64,000 bases of DNA from Taishania sp965247975 (GCA_965247975.1 OZ252050.1:2976001-3040000), one strand, 5' to 3'. Shown: positions 1 to 8,588, counted from the stretch's first letter. Made by a program: numbers and translations. The notes: generated from the sequence alone by a model not told the origin.

Positions 1-558
1 TTTGATGTGAAAAACGGCGAAGAAGTGAAAAGCAAAATTTCGCAATGGATGGAGAATAATCCAGACAAAAACATCGAAGTTTTGGTGAATAATGCTGGCA
101 TCACGCGAGATAATATTTTTCCAATGGTGAGCGAACAAGATTGGGACGATGTTTTGAATACAAGTGTAAAAGGTATGTACAATTGCACACAAGCTGTTAT
201 TCAAAAAATGCTTCGTGCTCGTTCTGGTCGCATCATCAACATTGCAAGCCTCAGCGGACTTAAAGGTGTTCCAGGACAAACCAATTATTCAGCTGCAAAA
301 GGTGCCATGATTGCATCAACAAAAGCATTGTCGCAAGAAGTTGCAAAGCGAAAAATCACAGTAAATGCGATTGCTCCCGGTTTTATTGAAACAGACATGA
401 CTAGTGAGCTTGATCAGGAACAATTGAAACAAATGGTTCCTGCAAATCGTTTTGGATTACCAGAAGAAGTGGCGCATTTAGCGAGTTTCTTGGCTTCTGA
501 CAAAGCGGCTTACATTACTGGAGAAGTTATTAATATTAACGGGGGAGTTTACGCTTAA
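1..558 (+). CDS. fabG: 3-oxoacyl-ACP reductase, FabG-type SDR (5' partial)
   Basis: This NADPH-dependent ketoreductase would reduce the 3-ketoacyl-ACP intermediates of the polyene cluster. The frame is open to the left edge, so the N-terminal Rossmann glycine motif lies outside the window. Visible SDR hallmarks are the LVNNAGITRD segment, the catalytic Ser in IASLSG, the YSAAKGA (YxxxK) motif, and APGFIETDMT near the C-terminus. The protein ends in GGVYA, as FabG proteins usually do. A ketosynthase gene starts two bases after the stop, so it belongs to the operon that follows. In aryl-polyene clusters the equivalent enzyme is ApeQ. A housekeeping FabG is possible from sequence alone, but the context favours the specialised pathway. 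Confidence 0.9.
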   Translation, partial: FDVKNGEEVKSKISQWMENNPDKNIEVLVNNAGITRDNIFPMVSEQDWDDVLNTSVKGMYNCTQAVIQKMLRARSGRIINIASLSGLKGVPGQTNYSAAKGAMIASTKALSQEVAKRKITVNAIAPGFIETDMTSELDQEQLKQMVPANRFGLPEEVAHLASFLASDKAAYITGEVININGGVYA

Positions 559-560
559 TC

Positions 561-1784
561 ATGGAACATCGCGTTGTAATTACTGGAATTGGCTTGTATT
601 CTTGTCTTGGTGAGAACACAGATCTTGTGCTCGACTCCTTGCGCAATGGAAAAAGCGGAATCATTTACGATGAAAGTAGAAAAGATTTTGGATATCGTTC
701 TTGTCTGACCGGTTTTGTTCCGGAACCAGATTTGAAACCATTTTTGGGTCGACGTGAACGCATAGGCATGCATGAACCTGCTATGTTTGCGTATATGTCT
801 ACGCGCGAAGCCTTGGCGCAAGCACAATTGGATGTTGACTTTTTAGAAAAAACAGAAACTGGAATTATTTTCGGAAACGACTCAACCGCGGGGGCTGTTA
901 TCAATACCATCGACAAAGTGCGCGAGCGAAAAGACACAACACTTATTGGAAGTGGAGATATTTTTCAAAACATGAATTGTACGGTAAACATGAATTTGTC
1001 GACAATTTATAAATTGAAAGGTATTAACATTTCTATGTCGGCCGCTTGTGCATCCGGTTCTCATGCTATTGGAATGGGTTATTTGCTCATCAAACAAGGT
1101 TTGCAAGACCGTGTGATTTGTGGTGGAGCTCAAGAAATTAATCTATACGCAATGGCTAGTTTTGATGGTTTGGGAGCTTTCTCAATCAATCAAGAAGATC
1201 CAACAAAAGCAAGCAGACCGTTTGACAAAGACCGAGATGGATTAGTTCCGTCAGGAGGTTCGGCTACGGTGATCATAGAATCGTTGGAATCAGCTTTAAA
1301 AAGAAATGCACCTATTTTAGGAGAAATTGTAGGTTATGGATTTTCTTCAAACGGAGATCATATTTCCAATCCAAATTTTGATGGACAATTTCGTTCCCTA
1401 AATATGGCATTGAAACAAGCTAACATTGATCCTTCAGTGGTTGATTATGTGAACGCACATGCAACTTCAACACCAATCGGAGATACAACAGAAGCACAAG
1501 CCATCTTTAAAGTTTTCGGTGGAAAAGTTCCTGTGAGTTCTACAAAAAGTATGACAGGACATGAATGTTGGATGGCTGGAGCGAGTGAAATTGCTTATTC
1601 GCTCTTAATGATGCATAATGATTTCATTGCGCCAAACATTAACTTCGAAAACCCAGATGAAGATTCAGCAAAAATCAACATCATTCCAGAATACAAAGAA
1701 CACAAAATAGATTGCTTCCTTTCAAACTCTTTTGGCTTTGGAGGAACAAATTCTTCACTAATTATTAAAAAATTTATAAAATAG
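561..1784 (+). CDS. Beta-ketoacyl-ACP synthase (FabF/FabB-like), polyene cluster
   Basis: This is a condensing enzyme that elongates ACP-bound acyl chains. The 407 residues match the usual FabF length. The Cys-His-His triad is complete: Cys163 in SAACASGSH, His300 in VNAHATSTP and His334 in KSMTGHECWMAG. The C-terminal FGFGGTNSS motif is also present. It starts two bases after the ketoreductase stop, which suggests translational coupling. The pairing of ketoreductase and ketosynthase at this position resembles ApeQ/ApeR of aryl-polyene clusters and the equivalent flexirubin genes. Exact chain-length preference cannot be read from the sequence. Confidence 0.9.
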   Translation: MEHRVVITGIGLYSCLGENTDLVLDSLRNGKSGIIYDESRKDFGYRSCLTGFVPEPDLKPFLGRRERIGMHEPAMFAYMSTREALAQAQLDVDFLEKTETGIIFGNDSTAGAVINTIDKVRERKDTTLIGSGDIFQNMNCTVNMNLSTIYKLKGINISMSAACASGSHAIGMGYLLIKQGLQDRVICGGAQEINLYAMASFDGLGAFSINQEDPTKASRPFDKDRDGLVPSGGSATVIIESLESALKRNAPILGEIVGYGFSSNGDHISNPNFDGQFRSLNMALKQANIDPSVVDYVNAHATSTPIGDTTEAQAIFKVFGGKVPVSSTKSMTGHECWMAGASEIAYSLLMMHNDFIAPNINFENPDEDSAKINIIPEYKEHKIDCFLSNSFGFGGTNSSLIIKKFIK

Positions 1785-1799
1785 TTTTATCTTGCACCC

Positions 1800-2048
1800 A
1801 TGAATAGAGCAGAGATCATAGAAACAACGAAACGTTTTCTTTCAGAGGAGTTTGAGGTGGACATTGATGCCATTCAACCTGAAAACAACATGCACAAAAC
1901 TTTGGATTTAGATAGTCTTGATTATGTTGATCTGGTTGTAGTTATTGAAGAAAACCTTGGTTTCAAACCTACATCAGACGATTTTAAAGCCATTCAAACT
2001 TTCAACGAATTTTACGATTTAGCCGAAGAAAAATTGGCTATGGCATAA
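1800..2048 (+). CDS. Acyl carrier protein (first of two)
   Basis: This 82-residue acidic, four-helix-type carrier protein has the phosphopantetheine attachment Ser39 in the motif LDLDSLDYVDL. The normal ACP motif is GxDSL, and here the Gly position is Leu, a variant seen in specialised ACPs. It should carry the growing polyene or its aryl starter as a thioester. It lies between a ketosynthase and an acyltransferase gene with gaps of 15 and 6 bases. A weak promoter-like TATCTTGC sits just upstream, but no convincing -33 element accompanies it, so expression is probably from the operon promoter outside the window. Confidence 0.9.
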   Translation: MNRAEIIETTKRFLSEEFEVDIDAIQPENNMHKTLDLDSLDYVDLVVVIEENLGFKPTSDDFKAIQTFNEFYDLAEEKLAMA

Positions 2049-2054
2049 TCCATC

Positions 2055-2954
2055 ATGGAAAAAAAATGGGACGGTAAAACGAAGGGTTCGCTCTGGGGAT
2101 ATCGTTTTTTCGTGTTTTGTATTCGCTTTTTAGGCGTTCGCATTTCTTACTTTTTTTGCTTTTTTGTAGCTGGCTACTTTGTGCTTTTTGCCAAAAAACA
2201 GCGTCGTGGCTTGATGCAATTCTACCAAATCGGTTTCGGGTTTTCTAAATGGAAAAGTTTTCGTTTTGCATCAGCCAATTTTTATCAGTTTGGTCAAATC
2301 ATTATTGATCGGGTGGCTTTAAAAACCCCACGCAAACGCATTTATTCTCATACTTTTAACAACGAAAAAGTGCTTCGCGAAATGCATGAAAATGGAAAAG
2401 GAGGATTCCTAATTTCAGGACATGTTGGAAATTGGGAAAATGCTGGGAATTTAGTTGGAACACGCATTACTTCTAAAATAAATGTATTGATGCTTGATGC
2501 TGAAGTTGAAAAAATCAAACAATTATTGGACGAAAAAACAGAGAAATCAAGCTTCAACCTCATTCCTTTGAAAAACGACATGTCGCACTTGATTCTCATT
2601 CACAAAGCGCTGAAAAATAATGAATTAATAGCGTTACATGCCGATCGCGTAATGGAAGGTTCCAAAAATTACCAATTGCCCTTTTTAGGTGGCGTTGCCG
2701 AATTTCCATCTGGACCTTTCATAATGGCTTATAAATTTAAAGTTCCTATTATCTTTGTATTTGCGATTAAACTGGGAAGTACCCATTTTGAATTAAGCGC
2801 AACAAACCCAATTACCGCAGGCGAAAATGTGAATTCTCCAGAGGAAATTGCAAAAAAATATGTTGAAGAACTTGAACGTGTCGCTAAAAAAGCGCCTAAA
2901 CAATGGTTCAATTTTTATGATTATTATGTTAGCAACGAAAGAATCAATCACTAA
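2055..2954 (+). CDS. LpxL/HtrB-like lysophospholipid acyltransferase
   Basis: This is a membrane-associated acyltransferase of the lipid A biosynthesis (LPLAT) superfamily. The 299 residues include an N-terminal hydrophobic segment at about residues 17-46 and the catalytic HX4E motif, H123-VGNW-E128. A second conserved block, ALHADRVMEGS, lies near residue 195. In aryl-polyene and flexirubin clusters such an enzyme (ApeD-like) is thought to move the acyl product from ACP to a membrane acceptor. It sits between an ACP gene and a dehydratase gene, and its 3' end overlaps the next gene. A housekeeping lipid A acyltransferase is less likely because of this context. Confidence 0.85.
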   Translation: MEKKWDGKTKGSLWGYRFFVFCIRFLGVRISYFFCFFVAGYFVLFAKKQRRGLMQFYQIGFGFSKWKSFRFASANFYQFGQIIIDRVALKTPRKRIYSHTFNNEKVLREMHENGKGGFLISGHVGNWENAGNLVGTRITSKINVLMLDAEVEKIKQLLDEKTEKSSFNLIPLKNDMSHLILIHKALKNNELIALHADRVMEGSKNYQLPFLGGVAEFPSGPFIMAYKFKVPIIFVFAIKLGSTHFELSATNPITAGENVNSPEEIAKKYVEELERVAKKAPKQWFNFYDYYVSNERINH

Positions 2955-3345
2955 TTTTATTCCGCAACGTGCGCCTTTTGTCATGATCGATGCACTTGAA
3001 TCAGCTACTGAAGAAGGCTTTAAAACTCATTTTCACATAGAATCGGATAATTTATTTCTGGAAAACGGTCAATTGTCGGAATCTTCTTTGATCGAGAATA
3101 TTGCCCAAACTTGTGCGGCTGGTTTTGGCTACATCAATAGTCAAAAAGGAACGGGCGAAGGTCAATTGGGTTTTATTGGTGCAATAAGCAAATTATTTGT
3201 AACAGATTACGCCAAATTAGGCGATTCAATTGAAACGAATGTCACAATTATAAGTAGTTTTGAAAATATCCATTTGATTGAAGGAATTGCTTCGCGAAAT
3301 GGGAATGAATTAGTTAAATGTCAAATGAAAATCGTCATCGCTTGA
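2926..3345 (+). CDS. 3-hydroxyacyl-ACP dehydratase-like hot-dog protein
   Basis: This small hot-dog-fold protein of about 139 residues most likely dehydrates 3-hydroxyacyl-ACP to build the conjugated polyene. The segment FIPQRAPFVMIDAL matches the start of FabZ/ApeI-type dehydratases, and LSESSLIENIAQTCAA matches the central helix with its conserved Glu. The usual FabZ His in GHFPG is not seen at the expected place, where FLENGQ stands instead. The open frame extends upstream to 2848, but that part overlaps the acyltransferase and looks non-native. ATG 2926 is preferred, with ATG 2917 as an alternative. Either way it overlaps the previous gene by about 30 bases. Confidence 0.75.
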   Translation: MLATKESITNFIPQRAPFVMIDALESATEEGFKTHFHIESDNLFLENGQLSESSLIENIAQTCAAGFGYINSQKGTGEGQLGFIGAISKLFVTDYAKLGDSIETNVTIISSFENIHLIEGIASRNGNELVKCQMKIVIA

Positions 3346-3770
3346 AATATTTAGAGTCTGAAATTGAGATTGATGTTCGCTTTAGCGAAACCGATGCAAT
3401 GGGTGTTATTTGGCACGGAAATTACTTGAAATATTTTGAAGACGCACGCGAATTTTTCGGACTTCAACACGGCATGGTTTACCTTGATTTATATCACGAA
3501 GGATTCTTCACTCCGATTGTAAAATCTGAAATCAACCATAAGAATTCGGTGAAATATGGCGAGAAGATTAAAGTAATCGCTCGTCTAGAAAAAAAACACT
3601 CAGCCAAAATTATTTTTCATTACGAAGTTTATAACATGGCTTCAAACACGTTAGCCGCAACAGGTACAACGGTACAAGTTTTCCTTTCTGTTGAAACGAG
3701 AACTTTGGAACTCGTGAAACCTGATTTCATTTTGGATTGGGAGAAAAAACAAGATTGGTTGAGCGCGTGA
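3318..3770 (+). CDS. Acyl-CoA/ACP thioesterase, 4HBT (YbgC-like) family
   Basis: This is a 150-residue hot-dog thioesterase. The 4HBT signature is clear: RFSETDAMGVIWHGNYLKYF with Asp26 as the likely catalytic residue, followed by EDAREFFG. It would hydrolyse acyl thioesters, either releasing the product or removing stalled chains, as ApeK is thought to do in aryl-polyene systems. The ATG lies inside the end of the dehydratase gene (28-base overlap), and its stop codon overlaps the start of the next ketosynthase. Both points support tight co-translation. Confidence 0.85.
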   Translation: MSNENRHRLKYLESEIEIDVRFSETDAMGVIWHGNYLKYFEDAREFFGLQHGMVYLDLYHEGFFTPIVKSEINHKNSVKYGEKIKVIARLEKKHSAKIIFHYEVYNMASNTLAATGTTVQVFLSVETRTLELVKPDFILDWEKKQDWLSA

Positions 3771-4849
3771 AAAACCTCTTTTTGTCATACGGAACAATTG
3801 TAAGTCCACTTGGAATTGGCGTGGAAGCTCATTTTGAAGGATTTAAATCTGGAAAAACAGGACTACAAAAACACGAAAAATCTGGATTTAATGACGAAAA
3901 TTGGTTCCTTGGAAAAATAGATACACTCGTTGGAAACAGATACAATCATTTGCTTCAAATGGCACTTGAAGATCTTTTAAAAAACAAAAGCGAGGAACTT
4001 CTTTCCTACAAGAAAACACTTTTTTTGGTGAGCACAACGAAAGCAAATTTAGAGGCGCTGCCTAACGATACGTTTGCTTCTACCCGAAAAATTATTCAAG
4101 AAATTACTAGCAATCCAAACGCACCAATCATTATTTCCAATGCATGCATTTCTGGAGTTTTGGCAGTTAACACAGCTGCAGATTACCTCCAAACAGATGA
4201 TTTTGACGATGCTATTATCATAGGAATTGATGCACTTTTTGATTTCGTCGTGTATGGTTTTCAATCGCTTTATGCCTTGAGTGATGAACCCTGCAAACCA
4301 TTTGATAAAGACCGTAAAGGAATTTCCCTTGGCGAAGCGTGTGGCATTTTGCATTTGTCGAAAGTCAAAAGTGATGAATTTGCTGTTGCTTACCTCGGAG
4401 GTGCAAATTCGAACGATGCAAATCACATTTCCGGACCATCGCGCACAGGTGAAGGACTTGTGCGAGCAATTCACAAAACCTTGCGACGCTCAAAAATTCA
4501 AGCAAGCGACCTGGATTTTATTTCAGCACATGGAACTGGAACGCTTTACAACGATGAAATGGAAAGCATTGCTTTTAGCAGACTGAATTTAAATCAAGTT
4601 CCGCTGAACAGCATGAAAGGATATTTTGGACATACGCTAGGAGCTGCTGGAGTAATTGAGTTGATTATGTGCCTGATTTCGATGGAAAAATCAATGCTTT
4701 TTGAAAGTAAAGGATTTGAAAATCAAGGGACAAGTGAATCCATTCATGTGATTGGCAGAAACGAGGTTGCTACGATCAACACCGTATTAAAAACAGCATC
4801 TGGCTTTGGAGGAGGAAATGCTGCAATCATCATTCAGAAATTGTCATGA
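3767..4849 (+). CDS. Beta-ketoacyl-ACP synthase, divergent, polyene cluster
   Basis: This ketosynthase of about 360 residues keeps the full triad. Numbered from the preferred start these are Cys127 in SNACISGVL, His255 in SAHGTGT and His289 in GYFGHTLGAAG. The frame is open from ATG 3737, but homology begins at NLFLSYGTIVSPLG. I therefore prefer the GTG at 3767, which shares four bases (GTGA) with the stop of the thioesterase gene. The N-terminal half is divergent and shorter than FabF, as in the ApeO-type ketosynthases that pair with a chain length factor. The next gene overlaps by four bases and encodes a degenerate ketosynthase-like protein, a plausible partner. Confidence 0.85.
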   Translation: MKNLFLSYGTIVSPLGIGVEAHFEGFKSGKTGLQKHEKSGFNDENWFLGKIDTLVGNRYNHLLQMALEDLLKNKSEELLSYKKTLFLVSTTKANLEALPNDTFASTRKIIQEITSNPNAPIIISNACISGVLAVNTAADYLQTDDFDDAIIIGIDALFDFVVYGFQSLYALSDEPCKPFDKDRKGISLGEACGILHLSKVKSDEFAVAYLGGANSNDANHISGPSRTGEGLVRAIHKTLRRSKIQASDLDFISAHGTGTLYNDEMESIAFSRLNLNQVPLNSMKGYFGHTLGAAGVIELIMCLISMEKSMLFESKGFENQGTSESIHVIGRNEVATINTVLKTASGFGGGNAAIIIQKLS

Positions 4850-5451
4850 AAATAATCGCTGATTGCTACATATCACCCAAAGGCGCTTTTCTAAATGGAA
4901 ATTGCATTCATTCGATCGATGAAAATGAGTCCAATTGGTTAAAGTCCTTGTATGTTGCAGGAAATTACGATTATCCTAAGTTTCACAAAATGGATCAATT
5001 ATCCAAAATGGCTTTTTTAGGAACTGAATTGATTGCACCAAATATTCCGAGTGAGATTTCTGATAATGATGAACTTCAACTGATATTTGCAAATGCAAGT
5101 TCTAGTTCACAAACGGATTTAAAATTCATCGAATCATACGAAAATCAAGGAAATCCAAGCCCAAGTTTGTTTGTTTACACCTTGCCAAATATTGTGACCG
5201 GTGAACTTTCCATTCGACACAAATGGTATGGAGAAAATATATTTTTCATCAATGAGTCATTTGATGCATCATTTTTCAATCATCAACTTAACTTTGCATT
5301 CTCCCGTGGAAATAAACTTTGTTTATGTGCATGGGTAGATACACAATTGAATCCATCTGAAGAATGTTTTTTATTTTTGGTCTCTCCAGATGGTTCTGAA
5401 ACATTGAACAACGAATTATTGAATCGATTAAACAACTATAGAAATGAGTGA
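4846..5451 (+). CDS. Degenerate ketosynthase-like protein (short)
   Basis: The 201 residues resemble only the N-terminal half of a ketosynthase. The stretch SPSLFVYTLPNIVTGELSIR aligns with the segment before the active-site elbow of ketosynthases, yet no Cys sits in the nucleophile position and no His motifs follow. This fits the ketoacyl-synt_2 type proteins found in aryl-polyene clusters, where they act as chain length factors or structural partners. The ATG overlaps the preceding ketosynthase stop by four bases, and the gene itself overlaps the following ACP gene by eight. A role as a non-catalytic subunit is inference. Confidence 0.65.
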   Translation: MKIIADCYISPKGAFLNGNCIHSIDENESNWLKSLYVAGNYDYPKFHKMDQLSKMAFLGTELIAPNIPSEISDNDELQLIFANASSSSQTDLKFIESYENQGNPSPSLFVYTLPNIVTGELSIRHKWYGENIFFINESFDASFFNHQLNFAFSRGNKLCLCAWVDTQLNPSEECFLFLVSPDGSETLNNELLNRLNNYRNE

Positions 5452-5698
5452 ATTAAAGGAAAATTTAAAAGTACAAATCATCGAACAACTGAATTTGGAG
5501 GATTTAACTCCTGCTGATATTCAAGATGATATGAACCTTTTTGGCGATGATGGTCTAGGCTTAGACTCCATTGATGCGTTGGAATTTATCGTGCTTTTAG
5601 AATCAGAATATGGAATTAAAATTGCTGACCCAAGCGAAGGCCGTGATATTTTCCAATCTGTTAATTCTTTGGCGGCTTACATCGAGAAAAACAGGTAA
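5444..5698 (+). CDS. Acyl carrier protein (second of two)
   Basis: This is an 84-residue carrier protein with the attachment Ser42 in the motif GLGLDSIDALEF, which has the canonical DSxxALE form. It is acidic and of normal ACP length. The start overlaps the end of the degenerate ketosynthase-like gene, and the next ketosynthase ATG lies four bases after its stop. Two distinct ACPs in one cluster is typical for aryl-polyene systems (ApeE and ApeF), where one may carry the aryl starter and the other the growing chain. Which role applies here cannot be decided. Confidence 0.92.
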   Translation: MSELKENLKVQIIEQLNLEDLTPADIQDDMNLFGDDGLGLDSIDALEFIVLLESEYGIKIADPSEGRDIFQSVNSLAAYIEKNR

Positions 5699-5701
5699 TT
5701 G

Positions 5702-6874
5702 ATGGAGATTTTTGTTACTGGTTACGGTGCAATTTCGAGCATTGGAAACAACGTTGATGAAATGTTGCAATCGCTCTTGCAAGCTAAAACTGGGATACAA
5801 AAAGGCAGACTTCCTCATTCTGAGAAATATTTGGTAGGTGAAATTCACTTGACCAATGAGGAATTAATTCAAAAATTCGGTCTTAAAACAACAGGATCGC
5901 GCACAGGAATTCTAGGCGCTATTGCTGCAAAAGAAGCATTTGGCAACCACCAAAACAATCCTGAAATCAGAACGGGAGTTGTTTCTGGAACTTCTGTAGG
6001 TGGAATGGATACAAGTGAGGTGGAATACCGAAATTATTTGGAAGAGAAACCGCACAATGTGCTCGCTTATCAACATCATTCAAGTGGAAATTCCAGTGAA
6101 CAAATCGCTGAAGAATTAGGCATTGATGGTTTTGTAAATACGATTTCAACGGCTTGTTCTTCCGCTGCGAATGCCATCATGATGGGGGCACGCATGATTC
6201 GCCAAGGAATGCTTGATCGCGTTGTCGTTGGAGGAACAGATGGTTTGGCAGGATTTACCATCAATGGATTTCGATCTTTGATGATTTTCGACGATGAATG
6301 GTGTCGTCCGTTTGACGAATCACGAAAAGGACTCAATTTAGGCGAAGGCGCTGGATTTTTGGTCATAGAATCTGCCAAAAGTATTGAAAAATCTGGAAGC
6401 AAAATATTGGCTCGACTAAGAGGTTGGAGCAATGCTTCTGATGCATATCATCAAACAGCATCATCTCCAAATGGCGAAGGTGCAACTCGATCCATGACAG
6501 AAGCCTTGCAAGTTGCAGGTTTGAATCCTGATGAGATTGATTACATCAATGCCCACGGTACAGCTACTCCAAATAATGATTTATCTGAATCGCAAGCAAT
6601 TATCAATGTGTTTGGAAGTAAGATTCCACCATTTAGTTCAACGAAAGCCTACACGGGACATACTTTAGCTGCATCAGGCGGAATCGAGGCGGTGATTTCC
6701 ATTCTTGCCATTCAAAACGGTATTTTGTTTCCGAATTTAAATCACAGAAATGTGATTGAAGAAACAAAATTACAACCTATTACAGCGGTTGAAAAAGACA
6801 AAAAAATTAGAACGGTGCTTTCCAATTCCTTTGGTTTTGGAGGTAACAATTCAACCATTATATTGAGCGAATAA
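5702..6874 (+). CDS. Beta-ketoacyl-ACP synthase, FabF-like
   Basis: This 390-residue condensing enzyme has a complete triad: Cys152 in ISTACSSAANA, His285 in NAHGTATP and His320 in KAYTGHTLAASGG. The C-terminal SFGFGGNNS motif is intact. An upstream in-frame TTG at 5699 exists, but the ATG at 5702 gives the normal N-terminus MEIFVTGYGAISS. It follows the second ACP directly and precedes a Cys-less ketosynthase-like protein by two bases. That arrangement suggests a KS/chain-length-factor heterodimer like the pairs in type II polyketide and aryl-polyene synthases. Confidence 0.9.
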   Translation: MEIFVTGYGAISSIGNNVDEMLQSLLQAKTGIQKGRLPHSEKYLVGEIHLTNEELIQKFGLKTTGSRTGILGAIAAKEAFGNHQNNPEIRTGVVSGTSVGGMDTSEVEYRNYLEEKPHNVLAYQHHSSGNSSEQIAEELGIDGFVNTISTACSSAANAIMMGARMIRQGMLDRVVVGGTDGLAGFTINGFRSLMIFDDEWCRPFDESRKGLNLGEGAGFLVIESAKSIEKSGSKILARLRGWSNASDAYHQTASSPNGEGATRSMTEALQVAGLNPDEIDYINAHGTATPNNDLSESQAIINVFGSKIPPFSSTKAYTGHTLAASGGIEAVISILAIQNGILFPNLNHRNVIEETKLQPITAVEKDKKIRTVLSNSFGFGGNNSTIILSE

Positions 6875-6876
6875 CC

Positions 6877-7776
6877 ATGATTTACGTTAAAACAGCATCA
6901 TCCATTTCGCATCAAGACAGTTTTCAAAAACCGTCCATTTGGGAACTTTTGCAACCCTTGCAATCAGATTCTGTGGTTATTGCGCCAGAGTATAAAAATT
7001 ACATCCCAGCCGCTGCATTGCGACGCTTAAGTCCGGTGCTTCGCATGGCAATGACGGTTGCGCAAGAATGTCAATCCGTTGTTGGTGAAGAATTTGATTC
7101 CATTTCTGTTGGTACAGCATTGGGTTGTTTGAAAGACACGGAGAAATTTCTCGAGACATTTTTAACAGCCGCAAGCGAAACCCTCTCTCCTACTGCGTTT
7201 ATTCAATCGACGCACAATACCATCGGCGGACAAATCTCGCTCGCGCTAGGCAATCATGCGTATAACATGACGCACACGCAAAACAGTCTATCGTTTGAAG
7301 TGGCCTTGATCGATGCGATGATGTGTTGCCGCGACGGAAAGAAGAACGTACTTGTAGGCGCTGCCGATGAAGCCATTGATTTTTTAGAGTTGTTACGTCA
7401 AGATTTGATTAAAACCAACCGACAATTTACTTCTGGCGCTTCCTTTTTTGTGCTCGGAACGGAACCAACATCCATTCAAGTAGCTGATTGCTGGATTTCG
7501 TATAATTCAACCGATCTTTCTTCCGAAATTGCATCATTTTTGACAAAGAATGGATTAAATTCATCGGACATTAATTTGCTTTTGCACTCTGGCATCCAAG
7601 ATGATTTGTTTGAAAAATCGATGAATTACCAAGTTTATTCAGGTTTCTATTATTCTTCGTCGGCTTTTGCATTTCACATCGGTCATGATTTTTTGAAATC
7701 AACTTCAGGCAAAAATGTATTGATTGTCAACGCTCAAATGAATAACAAACTTGGTTTAACATTGTTGCGAAAATAA
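6877..7776 (+). CDS. Chain-length-factor-like ketosynthase homologue (Gln for Cys)
   Basis: The 299 residues follow the ketosynthase fold through FIQSTHNTIGGQISLALG and then read MTHTQNSLSFEVAL, where Gln135 sits exactly where the active Cys is found in true ketosynthases. A Gln in this place is the classic mark of KS-beta or chain length factor subunits. The C-terminal HGTxTP and GH motifs are missing. It starts two bases after the active ketosynthase stop, which supports a heterodimer. The protein would set chain length rather than catalyse condensation. The function is inferred from the substitution and the pairing. Confidence 0.75.
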   Translation: MIYVKTASSISHQDSFQKPSIWELLQPLQSDSVVIAPEYKNYIPAAALRRLSPVLRMAMTVAQECQSVVGEEFDSISVGTALGCLKDTEKFLETFLTAASETLSPTAFIQSTHNTIGGQISLALGNHAYNMTHTQNSLSFEVALIDAMMCCRDGKKNVLVGAADEAIDFLELLRQDLIKTNRQFTSGASFFVLGTEPTSIQVADCWISYNSTDLSSEIASFLTKNGLNSSDINLLLHSGIQDDLFEKSMNYQVYSGFYYSSSAFAFHIGHDFLKSTSGKNVLIVNAQMNNKLGLTLLRK

Positions 7777-7786
7777 ATTCATTCGC

Positions 7787-8560
7787 ATGAAAATCGTTGA
7801 CTTTCCGGATTACTCGCTAGCAATTGAAGCCGTTTATGCTGAAAAACAGTTCAACGATGATGTGCTCCTCCTATTTCTTCACGAAGCTTTAGGTTCCATT
7901 CCCCAATGGAAATCATTTCCTCAAAGTTTGTGTGATGCAACTGGAATAAACGGAATCATCTATGAACGAGAAGGTTACGGGAATTCATCTGCTTTAAAAG
8001 CAACAAGAGCAAAAGACTATTTGCACCAATATGCTTGGAAAGAACTGCCTGCGCTCATCGAAAAAATCATTTCGCCAGACAAAAAATTGATCCTCATTGG
8101 TCATTCAGACGGAGCCAGTATTGCTTTACTTTTCGCTTCGAAATTTCCGAAACAAGTGATTGGAATTATCAGCATGGCAGCGCACGTAATTGTTGAAAAT
8201 GAAACACTTGCGGGAATTGCACCAGCAGTAAAAGCTTTTGAACAAAAAAAACTGGAAGGTTTGCGAAAATTTCACGGCGACCAAACTGACACTTTGTTCT
8301 ATGCTTGGGCAAATACATGGAATTTACCTGAGTTTAAATCGTGGGACATAACCGAATCGTTAAAAACAATTTCATGCCCGGTACTCGCCATTCAAGGAAA
8401 AGACGATCAATATGGTAGGATTCAACAATTGGAGTTGATTCAAGAATATGTGCCTGGAGAAGTCGTTATTGAATTTTTACCGAATTGTGGTCATCATCCT
8501 CATTTGGAAAGGAGTCTAGATTTAATTGAAATCATTGTGTCTTTTGTAAAATCAATTTGA
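7787..8560 (+). CDS. Alpha/beta hydrolase
   Basis: This 257-residue alpha/beta-hydrolase-fold enzyme has the nucleophile elbow GHSDG (Ser107), an Asp in GKDDQYG (about residue 206) and a His in CGHHPHLE (about residue 236). The segment LFLHEALGS near residue 30 fits the oxyanion-hole loop. No signal peptide is seen, so it is probably cytoplasmic. It begins ten bases after the chain-length-factor-like gene and may be the last gene of the polyene operon. Its substrate is unknown. Its stop codon lies ten bases before the left end of the inserted IS element. Confidence 0.8.
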   Translation: MKIVDFPDYSLAIEAVYAEKQFNDDVLLLFLHEALGSIPQWKSFPQSLCDATGINGIIYEREGYGNSSALKATRAKDYLHQYAWKELPALIEKIISPDKKLILIGHSDGASIALLFASKFPKQVIGIISMAAHVIVENETLAGIAPAVKAFEQKKLEGLRKFHGDQTDTLFYAWANTWNLPEFKSWDITESLKTISCPVLAIQGKDDQYGRIQQLELIQEYVPGEVVIEFLPNCGHHPHLERSLDLIEIIVSFVKSI

Positions 8561-8561
8561 T

Positions 8562-8570
8562 AAAAAAAAT
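8562..8570. repeat. Target-site duplication, left copy
   Basis: AAAAAAAAT directly abuts the left inverted end of the IS and matches 9973-9981. Confidence 0.75.
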
Positions 8571-8588
8571 CACTAGTGTCCGATAAAA
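8571..8588. repeat. IS left terminal inverted repeat
   Basis: These 18 bases are a perfect match to the reverse complement of 9955-9972. They lie on the transposase 3' side. Confidence 0.95.

Noticed and set aside
1788..1795. TATCTTGC as a promoter for the first ACP gene
   Set aside because: It has a mismatch in the key TTTG part and no -33 element at the expected distance; it lies inside a tight operon.
2848..2925. N-terminal extension of the dehydratase gene
   Set aside because: It lies within the acyltransferase coding sequence, and family similarity begins only after residue 30 of the long version.
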